Positions 57,069-64,000 of a DNA stretch of 64,000 bases are shown one piece after another. Numbering within the stretch: position 1 is the stretch's first letter; each line of letters opens with the position of its first letter. The position numbers and the translations under genes were made by a program. The notes under the pieces were generated by a model that saw only the letters and a program-made list of their open reading frames with translations, was not told the origin of the DNA and searched no databases. Source of the stretch: Sarcophilus harrisii (taxonomy: Eukaryota; Chordata; Mammalia; Dasyuromorphia; Dasyuridae); assembly GCF_902635505.1 (NCBI RefSeq), contig NC_045429.1, positions 130,843,804 to 130,907,803 of the forward strand, read 5' to 3'.

Positions 57069-59635
57069 TCAGTTAGAATAGTCTTTAACCTCAAGAATTC
57101 TACTTATGAGTCACTAAAAGAGAGAAGAGCTAATTCTCTGAAAAGCAAAGTTCCCAGGCTAAGGGAACTGACTTTATGATGTAAAGTTGTAAGATGCAGA
57201 ATAAAATTTATAAACTGTTTTCTCTTTAGAAGAAACAGCTTCAGGAGAGAATCAAGCATTTGTAATGCATTGAAATCTCCATTTTTCCTGAATGCTCAAG
57301 AATAGAGTTTTGGGATTAGGGTCAAAAAGAGGGGTTTAAACTCCCTCTCTCTGGCATCACAAACAAGTCATTTATTCTTTATCTCAGTTTTTCCAAATAG
57401 ACAAAATGGGTACAACATCTATATACTAGCCCTATCATAGAGAGTTGTACCAGGAAATCAGTGACATAATGAATGGACAACTCTTTGCAAACCAGAAAAG
57501 TGTTCAATAAACATTGTCTGTTGTTCTTTTTTTTGCTAGTGGGTTCAGAAAAGATGGTCTCAGATAACCAGGTATCACTTAGTCAATTCTTGCCATAATT
57601 CACCTTGAGTGCCATAATTCTAATAGCCCAATAGAATGAATATATCAACAGAATAATTCATTTGAAAATCTGAAAAAATCAAGAATCGATTACCATAGAT
57701 CTGAGAAGGTACAGAATCACTGAATCTACATTAGAAAGAGCATTAGATTTTAACTAGTCATTCACCTGATCTGAGCAAGAATTCCCCTGAATGTTCCCAG
57801 AAAAGTAATTATAAAATCGTTGTTTGAAGGCTTTCAGGGCTGAGGAATTCATTTTCTCCCATGGGATGCCATTTTACTTTTGAATACTTTTAATGTTAGG
57901 AAGTTATTTTTCTGTGGAGCTGAAATCTTTCTTTCTCTCCTTCTACTACATTCATTTCTTAAGAAAAAGAGAAAATTGTAGAAAAGTATAGAAGAAAAGT
58001 GATACTAAAAACATCACTAGGTTCTCATGCATTGATTTTTCTTCCAAAAAGACTTTCTGTGGGCTTGGCAGAGGTTATTTGGATGAATTAGATTTCTGGA
58101 AATTTCATTTTATTCTCAAATATTCTTTGGTATGTAGTAAAAAATGTCTCGGCAAAAAGAACAAAACAATCAAAACTGAATGCTGGGAAATTGTAATGAC
58201 CAAGCTATGCCCCCAAAGAAGAAATATGAAAATATTCCTCTCCCCTACTTTTTGCATATTGGGGGCCTATGGATGTGAAACAATACAAATAATGTCAGAG
58301 ATTTTTGATGTTGGTTAGTTTTTCTGAAATCCTACCCCCTTTTTTTTACTCCTTGTTACAAGCAGAGGTATGCTGAAGATTGCTCAAACCAGGGTGATTA
58401 TTAAATTTTAATTGTACATGTTTACAATTTGGAAATTGGCAAAGCTATCTTTTAGATTTTGTTTATTGTTTTATTGATTATCTAGACTTAAGAAAGCATT
58501 GGATAGACTTATGATGAAAAGTGTCATCAGCATTCAGAGAAAAACTATGGAGACTGAATGTGGATCAAAGCATAGTAGTTTCACCTTTGTTGTTATTGTT
58601 TGTTTGCTTTTTTTTCTTTTTTGTGTTTTTTCCCTTTTGATGTTATTTTTCTTGCTCAGCATGACAAATATGGAAATATGTTTAGAAGAATTGCACATGT
58701 TTTATCTGTATTGGATTGCTTGCTGTCTTGGGGAGGGGAAAAGAAAAATTTGGAATACAAGGTTTTACAAACATGAATGTTGAAAACTATATTTGCATGT
58801 ATTTGGGAAAATAAGTTGATATTAAAATCTTTTAAAAAGAAATAAGAAAGCATTGAAGAAAATATTAACTTTTAAAATGTGACCTAAATGCAATTCTGCC
58901 CCTACACTCACCCACAGAACCTGTTGTTAAATATTTATCAGCACACATCTGATCATAAATTTTTTGAGGGAGGAGGGAGAAAGGATAGTGATAAATGTAT
59001 GTAATTGAAAACACAAAAGGTGTCAAAAATGTAATTTAAAAATGAAAAATCACTTCTTAAAGAGGAAAAAAAAAGACTTTATGTAGCAATTTGGGCAGAG
59101 AATTTGGGTCATTAAGCTAGTAATCTGGATTGTTCATATTTTGTTTTCCAAAAACACTAGTGACTTCAGGAGGGTAATGTCTGATAAGTGAGGCAGAGCT
59201 ATGCAAAATCATCAGTCTCACTTTTTCCTCCAGTCATCATAGTCCAGTGGCAAGGCAAAGGTCAAGATGACTGGAGATGGCCCAGGATACAGTGGATGAC
59301 TTTGACTTTTCTAAATTAAGGCCTTTTTCATTATTTATGGAAAAAAATCTTGAATGGTATTCGTTCAGGAAGTCCCCCACTTCTTTAAGTCATAATTAAC
59401 TAGTACCATGTCTTTTGAGTCTTCAAATTTTTTTATGATTAACCTAATTCTGCCTTCTCAATGTGTCTGTTTCTTGCCAGGTTTGGTCGTAAGCTGTGTC
59501 TATTGATTACAATTTTCATAACTGCTGTTTCAGGAGTACTCATGGCCCTTTCTCCAAGCTACACTTGGATGTTAATCTTCCGATTTATCCAAGGACTGGT
59601 CAGCAAGTCTGGGTGGTTAATAGCCTACATCCTAA
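48154..59635 (+). CDS. SLC22A2: Organic cation transporter, SLC22A1/SLC22A2 group, 5' part (exons 1-3)
   Basis: Three exons (48154-48564, 49811-49914, 59481-59635) join in phase into 223 codons of a polyspecific organic cation transporter, a 12-helix plasma-membrane carrier of the major facilitator superfamily that moves small cations such as tetraethylammonium and monoamines in kidney and liver. The exon lengths of 411 coding, 104 and 155 bases match the human OCT genes as I recall them. Visible hallmarks are TM1, a large extracellular loop with six cysteines (residues 50, 62, 88, 102, 121, 142) and N-glycosylation sequons, and the MFS signature GYIADRFGRK across the exon 2/3 junction. Exons 2 and 3 ([27 protein letters not shown]-like, GWLI.YIL) read as OCT2; exon 1 is mixed, and SLC22A1 is the alternative. 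Nothing resembling exon 4 follows before 64000. No coding lesion is visible. Confidence 0.92.
48601..48908 (+). repeat. Direct repeat, copy B (in intron 1)
   Basis: This is the partner of 47723-48017, offset by about 880 bases. It begins 37 bases after the exon 1 donor. Both copies share a stop codon at the same place after an open stretch ending NCLVCLY, so the reading frame through exon 1 into intron 1 ends inside this repeat. Confidence 0.8.
48980..49075 (-). mobile_element. WSINE1-like SINE fragment, minus
   Basis: A poly-T head, GTTAAGTAACTTGCCCAAGA and TCACATAGCTGGTCTGAGG. Confidence 0.7.
49312..49439 (-). mobile_element. WSINE1-like SINE, minus, cut by L1
   Basis: AATTGGGGTTAAGTGACTTG, CTCCTGACTCCAGGACCAGT and GCTCTATC at the junction with an L1. 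The head of the SINE is missing. Confidence 0.8.
49440..49620 (+). mobile_element. L1 3' UTR tail
   Basis: GAATTGTATGTGTTTAACAT, GGAACACAAGTTTTGCAAGG and TTTTGAAAATAAAAAAACTT. Confidence 0.8.
49811..49914 (+). CDS. SLC22A2: Transporter exon 2 (residues 138-172)
   Basis: The acceptor AG is at 49809-49810, and the donor AG|GTATGT begins at 49915. The 104 bases encode [16 protein letters not shown] and then TM2 with [17 protein letters not shown]; the Arg codon is split AG/G. Cys142 completes the set of six loop cysteines. NVGFFIGSM and GYIADR match OCT2 rather than the NAGFFFGSL and GYFADR that I recall for human OCT1. The open frame reads on into the intron for 13 codons and then stops. Confidence 0.92.
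49995..50225 (-). mobile_element. MAR1-type CORE-SINE, minus
   Basis: ATGATTTCACTGGTATAGAG, AAGTGATTTGCCCAAGGTCA, CACAGCCAGTGTCTGAATTA and GACAGGACTTGAACCCA. Confidence 0.8.
50251..50307 (+). repeat. TG dinucleotide repeat
   Basis: About 21 pure GT units, then imperfect continuation (GATTGTGTGTGTG). Confidence 0.95.
50310..51369. other. Intronic stretch, nothing recognised
   Basis: No repeat family or exon-like frame seen. Confidence 0.4.
51370..51458 (+). repeat. TTCTCC/CTC pyrimidine repeat
   Basis: CTTCTC hexamers followed by CTC triplets. A Glu/Gly-rich minus frame over it is an artefact. Confidence 0.95.
51459..52436. other. Intronic stretch, nothing recognised
   Basis: No repeat family or exon-like frame seen. 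The 61-codon minus frame (52125-52310) has no known relatives that I can see. Confidence 0.4.
52437..52562 (-). mobile_element. WSINE1-like SINE, minus
   Basis: TTAGGGTTAAGTCCCCAGGG, TCACACAGCTAGAAAGTGTT and GCACCACCTAGTTGCCCC. Confidence 0.9.
52591..52778 (+). mobile_element. Small DNA transposon (TTCTTAAC family)
   Basis: The left end is AGGAGCTCTTAATCTCGG and the right end is AAAAAGTTAAGAACTCTTGC, forming a terminal inverted repeat around GAGYTCTTAA. Interior AACAAACTACAGTAGTATTA has no coding capacity. Related to 35048-35190. Confidence 0.7.
52800..53015 (-). mobile_element. MAR1-type CORE-SINE, minus, nearly complete
   Basis: ACCTGTGATTTCACTGGGTT, AAATTCCCCTTACCAATGTG, TTAGTTTCCTAGAGAACTGA and GGGTGGGACTTGAAAATAAG. 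Confidence 0.85.
53410..53550 (-). mobile_element. MIR-like SINE, minus
   Basis: GGATTATAGAGCTACATAAA, GCTGAAAGAGACCTCACATT and CCCTCATTTTACACATAAGA. Confidence 0.65.
53907..54130 (+). mobile_element. Marsupial SINE (long form), well preserved
   Basis: GGGACAGCTAGGTGGCATAG, CAGTTTCCTCATCTGTAAAA, AAGGAAATGGCAAACCACGT and CCCAAATGGGTCATAAAGAG. Confidence 0.9.
54131..54879. other. Intronic stretch, nothing recognised
   Basis: No repeat family or exon-like frame seen. Confidence 0.4.
54880..54985 (-). mobile_element. MIR fragment, minus, faint
   Basis: GTCAGAGGTCAGACTTGAAA and TACTGCATTACACTGCCTTT. Confidence 0.45.
55045..55170 (+). repeat. CA repeat and TATC/TACA tract
   Basis: ACACAC to 55092, then TACATA and CTATCTAT units. 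Confidence 0.9.
55190..55455 (+). mobile_element. Marsupial SINE (long form)
   Basis: GGATTTGGAGTCAGAACAAC, GTGTGAACTTGGACAAGTCA, AGTAAATGGCAAATCAATAT and TTGGGTCACAAAGAGTCAAA. Confidence 0.8.
55456..56084. other. Intronic stretch, nothing recognised
   Basis: It has a short AGTAAAGTAA-type direct repetition near 55676-55720. No family identified. Confidence 0.4.
56085..56530 (+). mobile_element. L2 3' end
   Basis: CATACATGGAACTCTCTTCC, AGTGTCAGCCAAAGTTTGTC, ATGAGTTCCTTAAAAACCAA and GCACATGGTAGATGCTTACT follow the L2 order to its terminus. Confidence 0.85.
56565..56720 (+). repeat. Unclassified interspersed repeat, copy 2
   Basis: AAAATGTTTTATTGGTGCAC and GCAAAACAAAGCAACACAGT. It resembles 45395-45575. 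Confidence 0.5.
56721..56822 (+). mobile_element. L1 ORF2 3' fragment
   Basis: AAAATTTGTATGAACTGATA and TGACCACAATAATAATATAA, decayed L1 text. Confidence 0.6.
57037..57066 (+). repeat. CA repeat
   Basis: 15 CA units preceded by TACATTGT. Confidence 0.95.
57330..57525 (+). mobile_element. MIR SINE, decayed
   Basis: AAACAAGTCATTTATTCTTT, CAGTTTTTCCAAATAGACAA and AAAAGTGTTCAATAAACATT. Confidence 0.6.
57715..57965 (-). mobile_element. CR1/L3 LINE fragment, minus
   Basis: GAGCAAGAATTCCCCTGAAT, TTGTTTGAAGGCTTTCAGGG and AATGTTAGGAAGTTATTTTT. Confidence 0.65.
57966..58488. other. Intronic stretch, nothing recognised
   Basis: A 79-codon frame (58079-58318, plus) has no known relatives that I can see. 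Confidence 0.4.
58502..58842 (+). mobile_element. L1 3' UTR, target-duplicated
   Basis: GAATTGCACATGTTTTATCT, GGATTGCTTGCTGTCTTGGG and GATATTAAAATCTTTTAAAA, between perfect 13-bp repeats TAAGAAAGCATTG at 58489-58501 and 58843-58855. Confidence 0.88.
58856..59480. other. End of intron 2, nothing recognised
   Basis: Ordinary intronic DNA leading to the exon 3 acceptor. Confidence 0.5.
59481..59635 (+). CDS. SLC22A2: Transporter exon 3 (residues 172-223)
   Basis: A good pyrimidine tract ending TTCTTGCCAG precedes the exon, and the donor A|GTAAGA begins at 59636. The first G completes Arg172 and is followed by FGRKLCLL, finishing the MFS motif G-x3-D-R-F-G-R-K. The rest encodes TM3 and TM4: [18 protein letters not shown], then [16 protein letters not shown]. 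It ends one base into the next codon, as in human OCT exon 3 (155 bases). TWMLIFR and SGWLI favour OCT2. Confidence 0.92.
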
Positions 59636-60124
59636 GTAAGAATGCATGTGATTATAACTGTGGGAGTAGAAAAAACATGGCCTTCAAAAATAAAACTTGA
59701 AGGGCAGGAGAGAGTGTTGGAAGAATCTAAAATAAAGAATGGCTGTGACTTCACTGATCACAAAGGGAAAATATCTCTCTAATTTCTAAATGCTTACTTT
59801 TTTCCTACATGGAAGAAAAATTATTTCTTCCAAGACCTCCCTCCCAACCTCTGCAATCTTTCTATAAAGAAAAGTTCCCAACACATTGAGGAGATAAATG
59901 AGAGAAAAGATCATCACTCCTTAAGCTTGTCTTGATAAACATCCGTTTTATTATTAAAGCCTTTTGGAATTTTTGTATTTGGTTTCCCAGAGTGTTACAT
60001 TTGTGAAGAATTTAGCCTACTGTGCCCATTCAAAGAGAAAATAATAGGAAAACAGGAACCCCTGGCTCCTTTTCAACTCTGAACCAGAAGGCTTTATTTG
60101 TAAATCTCCAGATTTATTTAGCAG

Positions 60125-60330
60125 TGAGTTAAATGGAGAATTTGCCTTGTTCACTGGAAGACAGGTTCAAGTCCCACCTCTGATAAATATTGACTTTGTG
60201 ACCACCTGGACAACTCATTTAACCTCCGAGTGTTCCAGGGAACTTTCTTAAGACTATAAGTTTTTGAAAAGATGCCAATATACATTACTTACTGGGCAGT
60301 CCTTATACCAATGAAATGACAGGTACAGTT
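60125..60330 (+). mobile_element. MAR1-type CORE-SINE
   Basis: AAGACAGGTTCAAGTCCCAC, CTCATTTAACCTCCGAGTGT, CTTAAGACTATAAGTTTTTG and TATACCAATGAAATGACAGG. Confidence 0.85.
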
Positions 60331-60389
60331 CTTATCACTATGTTTATTTCTTCATATAAAATATTTTTTGATAAACTCGATTATTTCTC

Positions 60390-60545
60390 AAATTACAAAT
60401 AGGAAAACTGAGAACAACAGAATCTAAGGCTACATAACCAGCTACTTAGAGTGCCAGGAGTAGAAATAATAATTTGTTTGTTGTTGTTCAGTCGTTTAGT
60501 CATTTCCAATTCGTCATGACCCCATAGACCAGAGTACGCCAGTTC
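60390..60545 (-). mobile_element. MIR and SINE tail fragments, minus
   Basis: 60390-60470 has CAAATAGGAAAACTGAGAAC. 60474-60545 has TTGTTGTTGTTCAGTCGTTT and CGTCATGACCCCATAGACC, the reversed SINE end. Confidence 0.6.
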
Positions 60546-61264
60546 TATAATCCACTATTATTACTCTGCTCTAAAAACCTGGATCATATTAACTCTCTAG
60601 TCAGAGCAGGAAAAGCTTAAATATTTGAATCCCAAAAGCAACAGCATTTTGATTCTTCCAGGAAAATCATCAATAACAAAAGACATTGTCTCAACATAAG
60701 TATTATGTGTTCTTAGAGACAAAGCCAGCCAATTTATGAGAATTTACTAATAATATTAAATTAGAGATTAAATAAATTTATTTTAACAATAATTCTTGTG
60801 AATTCCCCTCAGGATTTCATCTCCTTTAGCTACACTAAAAGTAGTTCCTGCTAGGTACAAATTGAAGCTGGATTTGGGATATTACCTACATAATCTTATC
60901 AGTATATTACAACACAGAAGGATGAAGTTGGTTAATCTTCCTATAATGGCATAGAAAGTGTATGTATATGTGTTTGTGTGTGTATACACACCCCTGCTCA
61001 CACTAATGATGAACACTGTGCTGAGGAAATCTTTCAAAGTGAAGGCAAGACAGTTTGGTTATATATATCATCCTTAATGTTAAGGAGCAAGCAGTATCAA
61101 TTTAAATTTTATGTTGCTAAGTATAGTTTCAAAAGAGTAAACTCCTCTGCCTTCAATCCATCACTTTTTAAAAATACACTTACCATGAATGTTGGGATGT
61201 TGGGAGATGGGGAACTCTCCTTGAAAGAGAGTTGCCACCATCATCCCCACTCTGTCATTTATTT
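60546..61264. other. Intronic stretch, nothing recognised
   Basis: A 96-codon frame (60978-61268, plus) has no recognisable domain. Confidence 0.4.
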
Positions 61265-62990
61265 TTAAAGTCTCCTTATCTAATGGCTCATTCTCTATTG
61301 CCTATAAACATTCTCATGTCTCATCTATCTTGAAAAAATCCTCACTTGATTCTTCTATCCTTGCTGCCATCCTTTATTTTTTTCTGCTCTTTGTGGCTAA
61401 ATTCCTTGAAAAAGGCTGTCCAAGATAGATGCATTCACTTTCTCTCCTCTGACTCTCTTCTTAACTCATTATACTTCTGACTTTATCATTCCACCAAACT
61501 GCTCTCTTCAAAGTAACCAATGTCTCTTTATTGCCAAATCCAATTATCTTTTTTTCAGTCTTCATTTTTTTTCCACTTCTTTGCAGTTTTGGACACTTAA
61601 AGACCTTTTTGATACTATCTTTTCTCTTGGTTTTAGCAGCACCTCTCTCTCCTGGTTCTCCTCCTGTCTATTTGATTACTCCTTCCTAGTATTATTTGTT
61701 GGTTTCTTCTCCAGATCACAGATTCTAGTTATAGATCTCTCTCAGGCTTCTGTCTTGGGTCCTCTTCCCTTCTTCCACTAGTCTACTTCATTTGGTGATC
61801 TAATCAGCTCCTGTAGATTTACATATCATCTCTATGTTGATGATTCTCAGATCCACCAATCCTGCCCAACCTCTCTGCTAATATAGACATCTTAAACTCA
61901 ATATGTGCAAAAAAAAAAAAACCCTCATTATTTTTTTCACCAAACCCTCAATCCTGCCTCCCCTTCCCTATTAAAATTGAAGGCAACTGATGTTGCCTCC
62001 CAATCCCTCAGGCTTGCAAACTAGATGTCCTACTAATTTTTCACTATATCTCAAACACTTCCTGCCTATTATCAAGATCTGTCAATTTTTCTTTTGCACA
62101 ATTTTATGTCTCCCTTCTCTCCTCCAGCACTGCCACTTCTCTGATGTAGGTCCTCATCACTTCAAATCTGAATTATGTGATGGCTGGAGCTGCCTGCTTC
62201 AAGTCTGCCCCCACTTCAATTCAGCCTCCATTCAGCCTCCAAAATTATTTTTCTAAAGAACATGTTCTACTATCTCACCCTCACTCAGTAAACCCCAGTG
62301 ACTCCTTATTAGCTGCAGGATCAAATATAAAATATTCCATTTGGCATTCAAAATCCTTCATAATCTAATTCCCTCCTACTTACCAGTCTTTTTTGCAATT
62401 TACTTCCCCCTCATATTTTTCAACTTAGTGACACAAGCTTCCTGACTGTTCCATGAACAAAACATGCCATCTTCGGTTCCAGTAATCTTCCCCCTCATCA
62501 ATTCTGCCTATCCACCTCCCTGACTTTCTGTAAGTCCCAACTAAAATCCCATTCTCTCACCCAGTTCCTTAAACTGTGCGTCACAACCTCATATGAGATT
62601 TTGTAACTAACTGTGAGAGTCATGAAATTGTGATCTATTATTAGTAATTATTTGATTTGTATACCCATTTTATATTCCTATATGCCCAAGGTCACATAAA
62701 AATGTCTTGAGCAAAAAGAGGTCATAACTGGAAAAAATTTTAGAAGTACTGCTCTATAGGAAAATTTTCTTAATTTCTTAATTCTAGTGCCTTTCCTCTC
62801 AATTATTTCCTAATTCCTGTTTATATTTGTATATATAGTTTTGCTCTTTGTCTCCCCCATTAGATTGTGAGCTCCTTGAAAGCATGGACATGCTTTTGCC
62901 TCTTTTTATATTCCCAGAATTTAGTACAGTACCCAGCACACAGTAGGTGCTTAATAAATGTTTATTGACTGACTGACGAGGATTCCCTGC
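61265..62990 (+). mobile_element. L2 LINE, ~1.7 kb of ORF2 and 3' end
   Basis: The RT region is seen in GCTTCTGTCTTGGGTCCTCT (QASVLGPLP in frame), then GATGATTCTCAGATCC, the region GTGACTCCTTATTAGCTGCA, and the tail CAGTAGGTGCTTAATAAATG TTTATTGACTGACTGAC. It contains a poly-A interruption near 61909. Frames of 60-90 codons over it are remnants. Confidence 0.85.
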
Positions 62991-63539
62991 CATAATAAAA
63001 GCTTATGGAGATGATAATATTAGTCACAAAAAAATTAAAACTTTATTTGGAGATAATTAGAAGCAATTTACAAAAACTGTAATAGTGGAATTTAATTTGG
63101 TCTGCAGATGATTGTAACTTAAAATGTGTTAGAATGATAAATCTCCATATTAAAATTAGATTTTTTTTAAAAAAGTTTCTGTGGCTTACTGAATATCTAC
63201 CCAGAATGTTAATTTCAGTTTGTTTTTCATTTTAAAACCTGTATCAATGAAATCACAGATTTATTCTTTCCCTATAGAAACATAAATCTGAACCCCATGG
63301 ATTTAAAATTTCTAAGTTCTTGGATTTTTGAAGGGAAAAAAAAAAGAATGTGGTAAGGGAGGTGTGCCAGATATAATCATGATAAAAGAAATGCTCCATC
63401 AATTTAAAAGAACTGCTTTCAAGTACTTGTTTATATGTAAATTATGTATATGCTATTTTTTTTTACCAGATCTGTCATTTTATTCAGGTGTAAGGATTTC
63501 CCAGTGAGAAAACTTCCTCTACCAATGAAGAAAATTAAT

Positions 63540-63830
63540 TTATGGGTTTATCTTCTCAACAATACACTGATCTAAGATTATTCCAAAAGACTCATGATGG
63601 AAAATGTTATCTACATCCAGAAAAATAACTATGGAGTCTGAATGCAGATTGAAGCATACTATTATCATTTTTTTCTTTCTTCTGATTTTTCCCTTTTGTT
63701 TTGATTCTTCTTTCATAACATGTCTAATGTGGAAATAGAATTGTACTTGTGTAATCTATATCAGATTGCTTGCCATCCTGGGGAGGGGGGAGAGGAGAGA
63801 AAAAGGAAAGAAAGACATTTCTAATTTATA
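63540..63830 (+). mobile_element. L1 3' UTR
   Basis: AAAAGACTCATGATGGAAAA, ATGGAGTCTGAATGCAGATT, ATCTATATCAGATTGCTTGC and GGGGAGGGGGGAGAGGAGAG. Confidence 0.8.
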
Positions 63831-63886
63831 AGAAAACTAAAAACCTAAAACAAAAAAATTTTATGAGCTTATAGAAATGCCTAGGG

Positions 63887-64000
63887 CAGTGGTGTCAAAT
63901 AATAAGAGCAAACAGAGCCTTGGGAAAACAATGTAATTCAGAAATATTTAGCAAAACAAATCAGAATGCAATAAAACATAATGTTAACAGTTTTTTTCTA
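63887..64000 (+). mobile_element. hAT transposon left end, cut by window edge
   Basis: CAGTGGTGTCAAATAATAAG is a hAT terminal repeat of the same kind as the element at 4055-4656. Only the first 114 bases are inside the window. Confidence 0.6.

Larger units (their letters stand above)
49915..59480 (+). other. Intron 2 of the transporter gene (9,566 bp)
   Basis: The intron runs GTATGT to CAG and is filled largely with repeats: MAR1, TG, TTCTCC and CA tracts, SINEs, a hAT copy, an L2 tail, a CR1 fragment and a target-duplicated L1. No further exon-like frame is seen in it. Confidence 0.85.
59636..64000 (+). other. Start of intron 3 (continues past window)
   Basis: This starts with GTAAGA. No reading frame resembling the next OCT exon (expected to begin ITEFVG) is present before the window end. 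The stretch holds a MAR1 SINE, a 1.7 kb L2 copy, an L1 tail and a hAT end. Confidence 0.75.

Noticed and set aside
59636-64000. Exon 4 of the transporter
   Set aside because: No frame resembling ITEFVG...RR and no suitable splice-bounded block was found; the region is repeats and unmarked intron.

Overview
The window is AT-rich, repeat-dense mammalian nuclear DNA. The repeats point to a marsupial, and more tentatively an Australidelphian one. They include many WSINE1-like SINEs (head GGCAGCTAGGTGGCACAGTG), MAR1/CORE-SINE copies, old L2, CR1/L3 and RTE LINE relics, and several L1 3' ends of the marsupial type. Assignments rest on reading the sequence and on remembered family consensus; no database was searched.

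Only one protein-coding gene can be supported: the 5' part of an organic cation transporter of the SLC22A1/SLC22A2 group on the + strand. Coding exon 1 is 48154-48564, exon 2 is 49811-49914 and exon 3 is 59481-59635. All have consensus splice sites and phases that join cleanly into 223 codons, about 40% of a ~555-residue carrier. Exon 4 and beyond must lie past base 64000. Exons 2 and 3 read like SLC22A2 (OCT2), while exon 1 mixes OCT1-like and OCT2-like residues. The ~48 kb without a gene upstream also fits SLC22A2 better than SLC22A1, which in human follows IGF2R closely.

Layout: 1-1016 is an old L1 3' end. 2640-7770 is a stack of nested insertions: L2 split by a hAT transposon that carries a SINE, then by a 1.8 kb L1 with a perfect 15-bp target duplication, then a second hAT split by another SINE. 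7957-8346 is a long CT tract. 8.8-17.5 kb holds MAR1, CR1, MIR, RTE and L1 remnants. 17.58-18.0 kb is low-complexity pyrimidine and TATG DNA. 18.31-18.91 kb is an unusually GC-rich, repeat-free island of unknown role. 22.65-24.34 kb (minus) and 31.56-32.69 kb (plus) are L1 5' ends with ORF1. 28.26-30.25 kb is a disrupted L1 with an LTR-like insert and a second unrecognised insert, followed by a young L1 in the head of a SINE. 35.98-37.17 kb carries a duplicated ~200 bp module about 1 kb apart. 40.8-46 kb is rich in L1 tails. From 48.1 kb on comes the transporter gene, whose introns hold further SINE, L1, L2 and hAT copies.

The most notable observations are the pair of ~300-bp direct repeats flanking the promoter and first coding exon of the transporter, the mixed OCT1/OCT2 character of that exon, the GC-rich island at 18.3-18.9 kb, and the 36-37 kb duplicated module. 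No RNA gene, CRISPR array or wholly new system was found.
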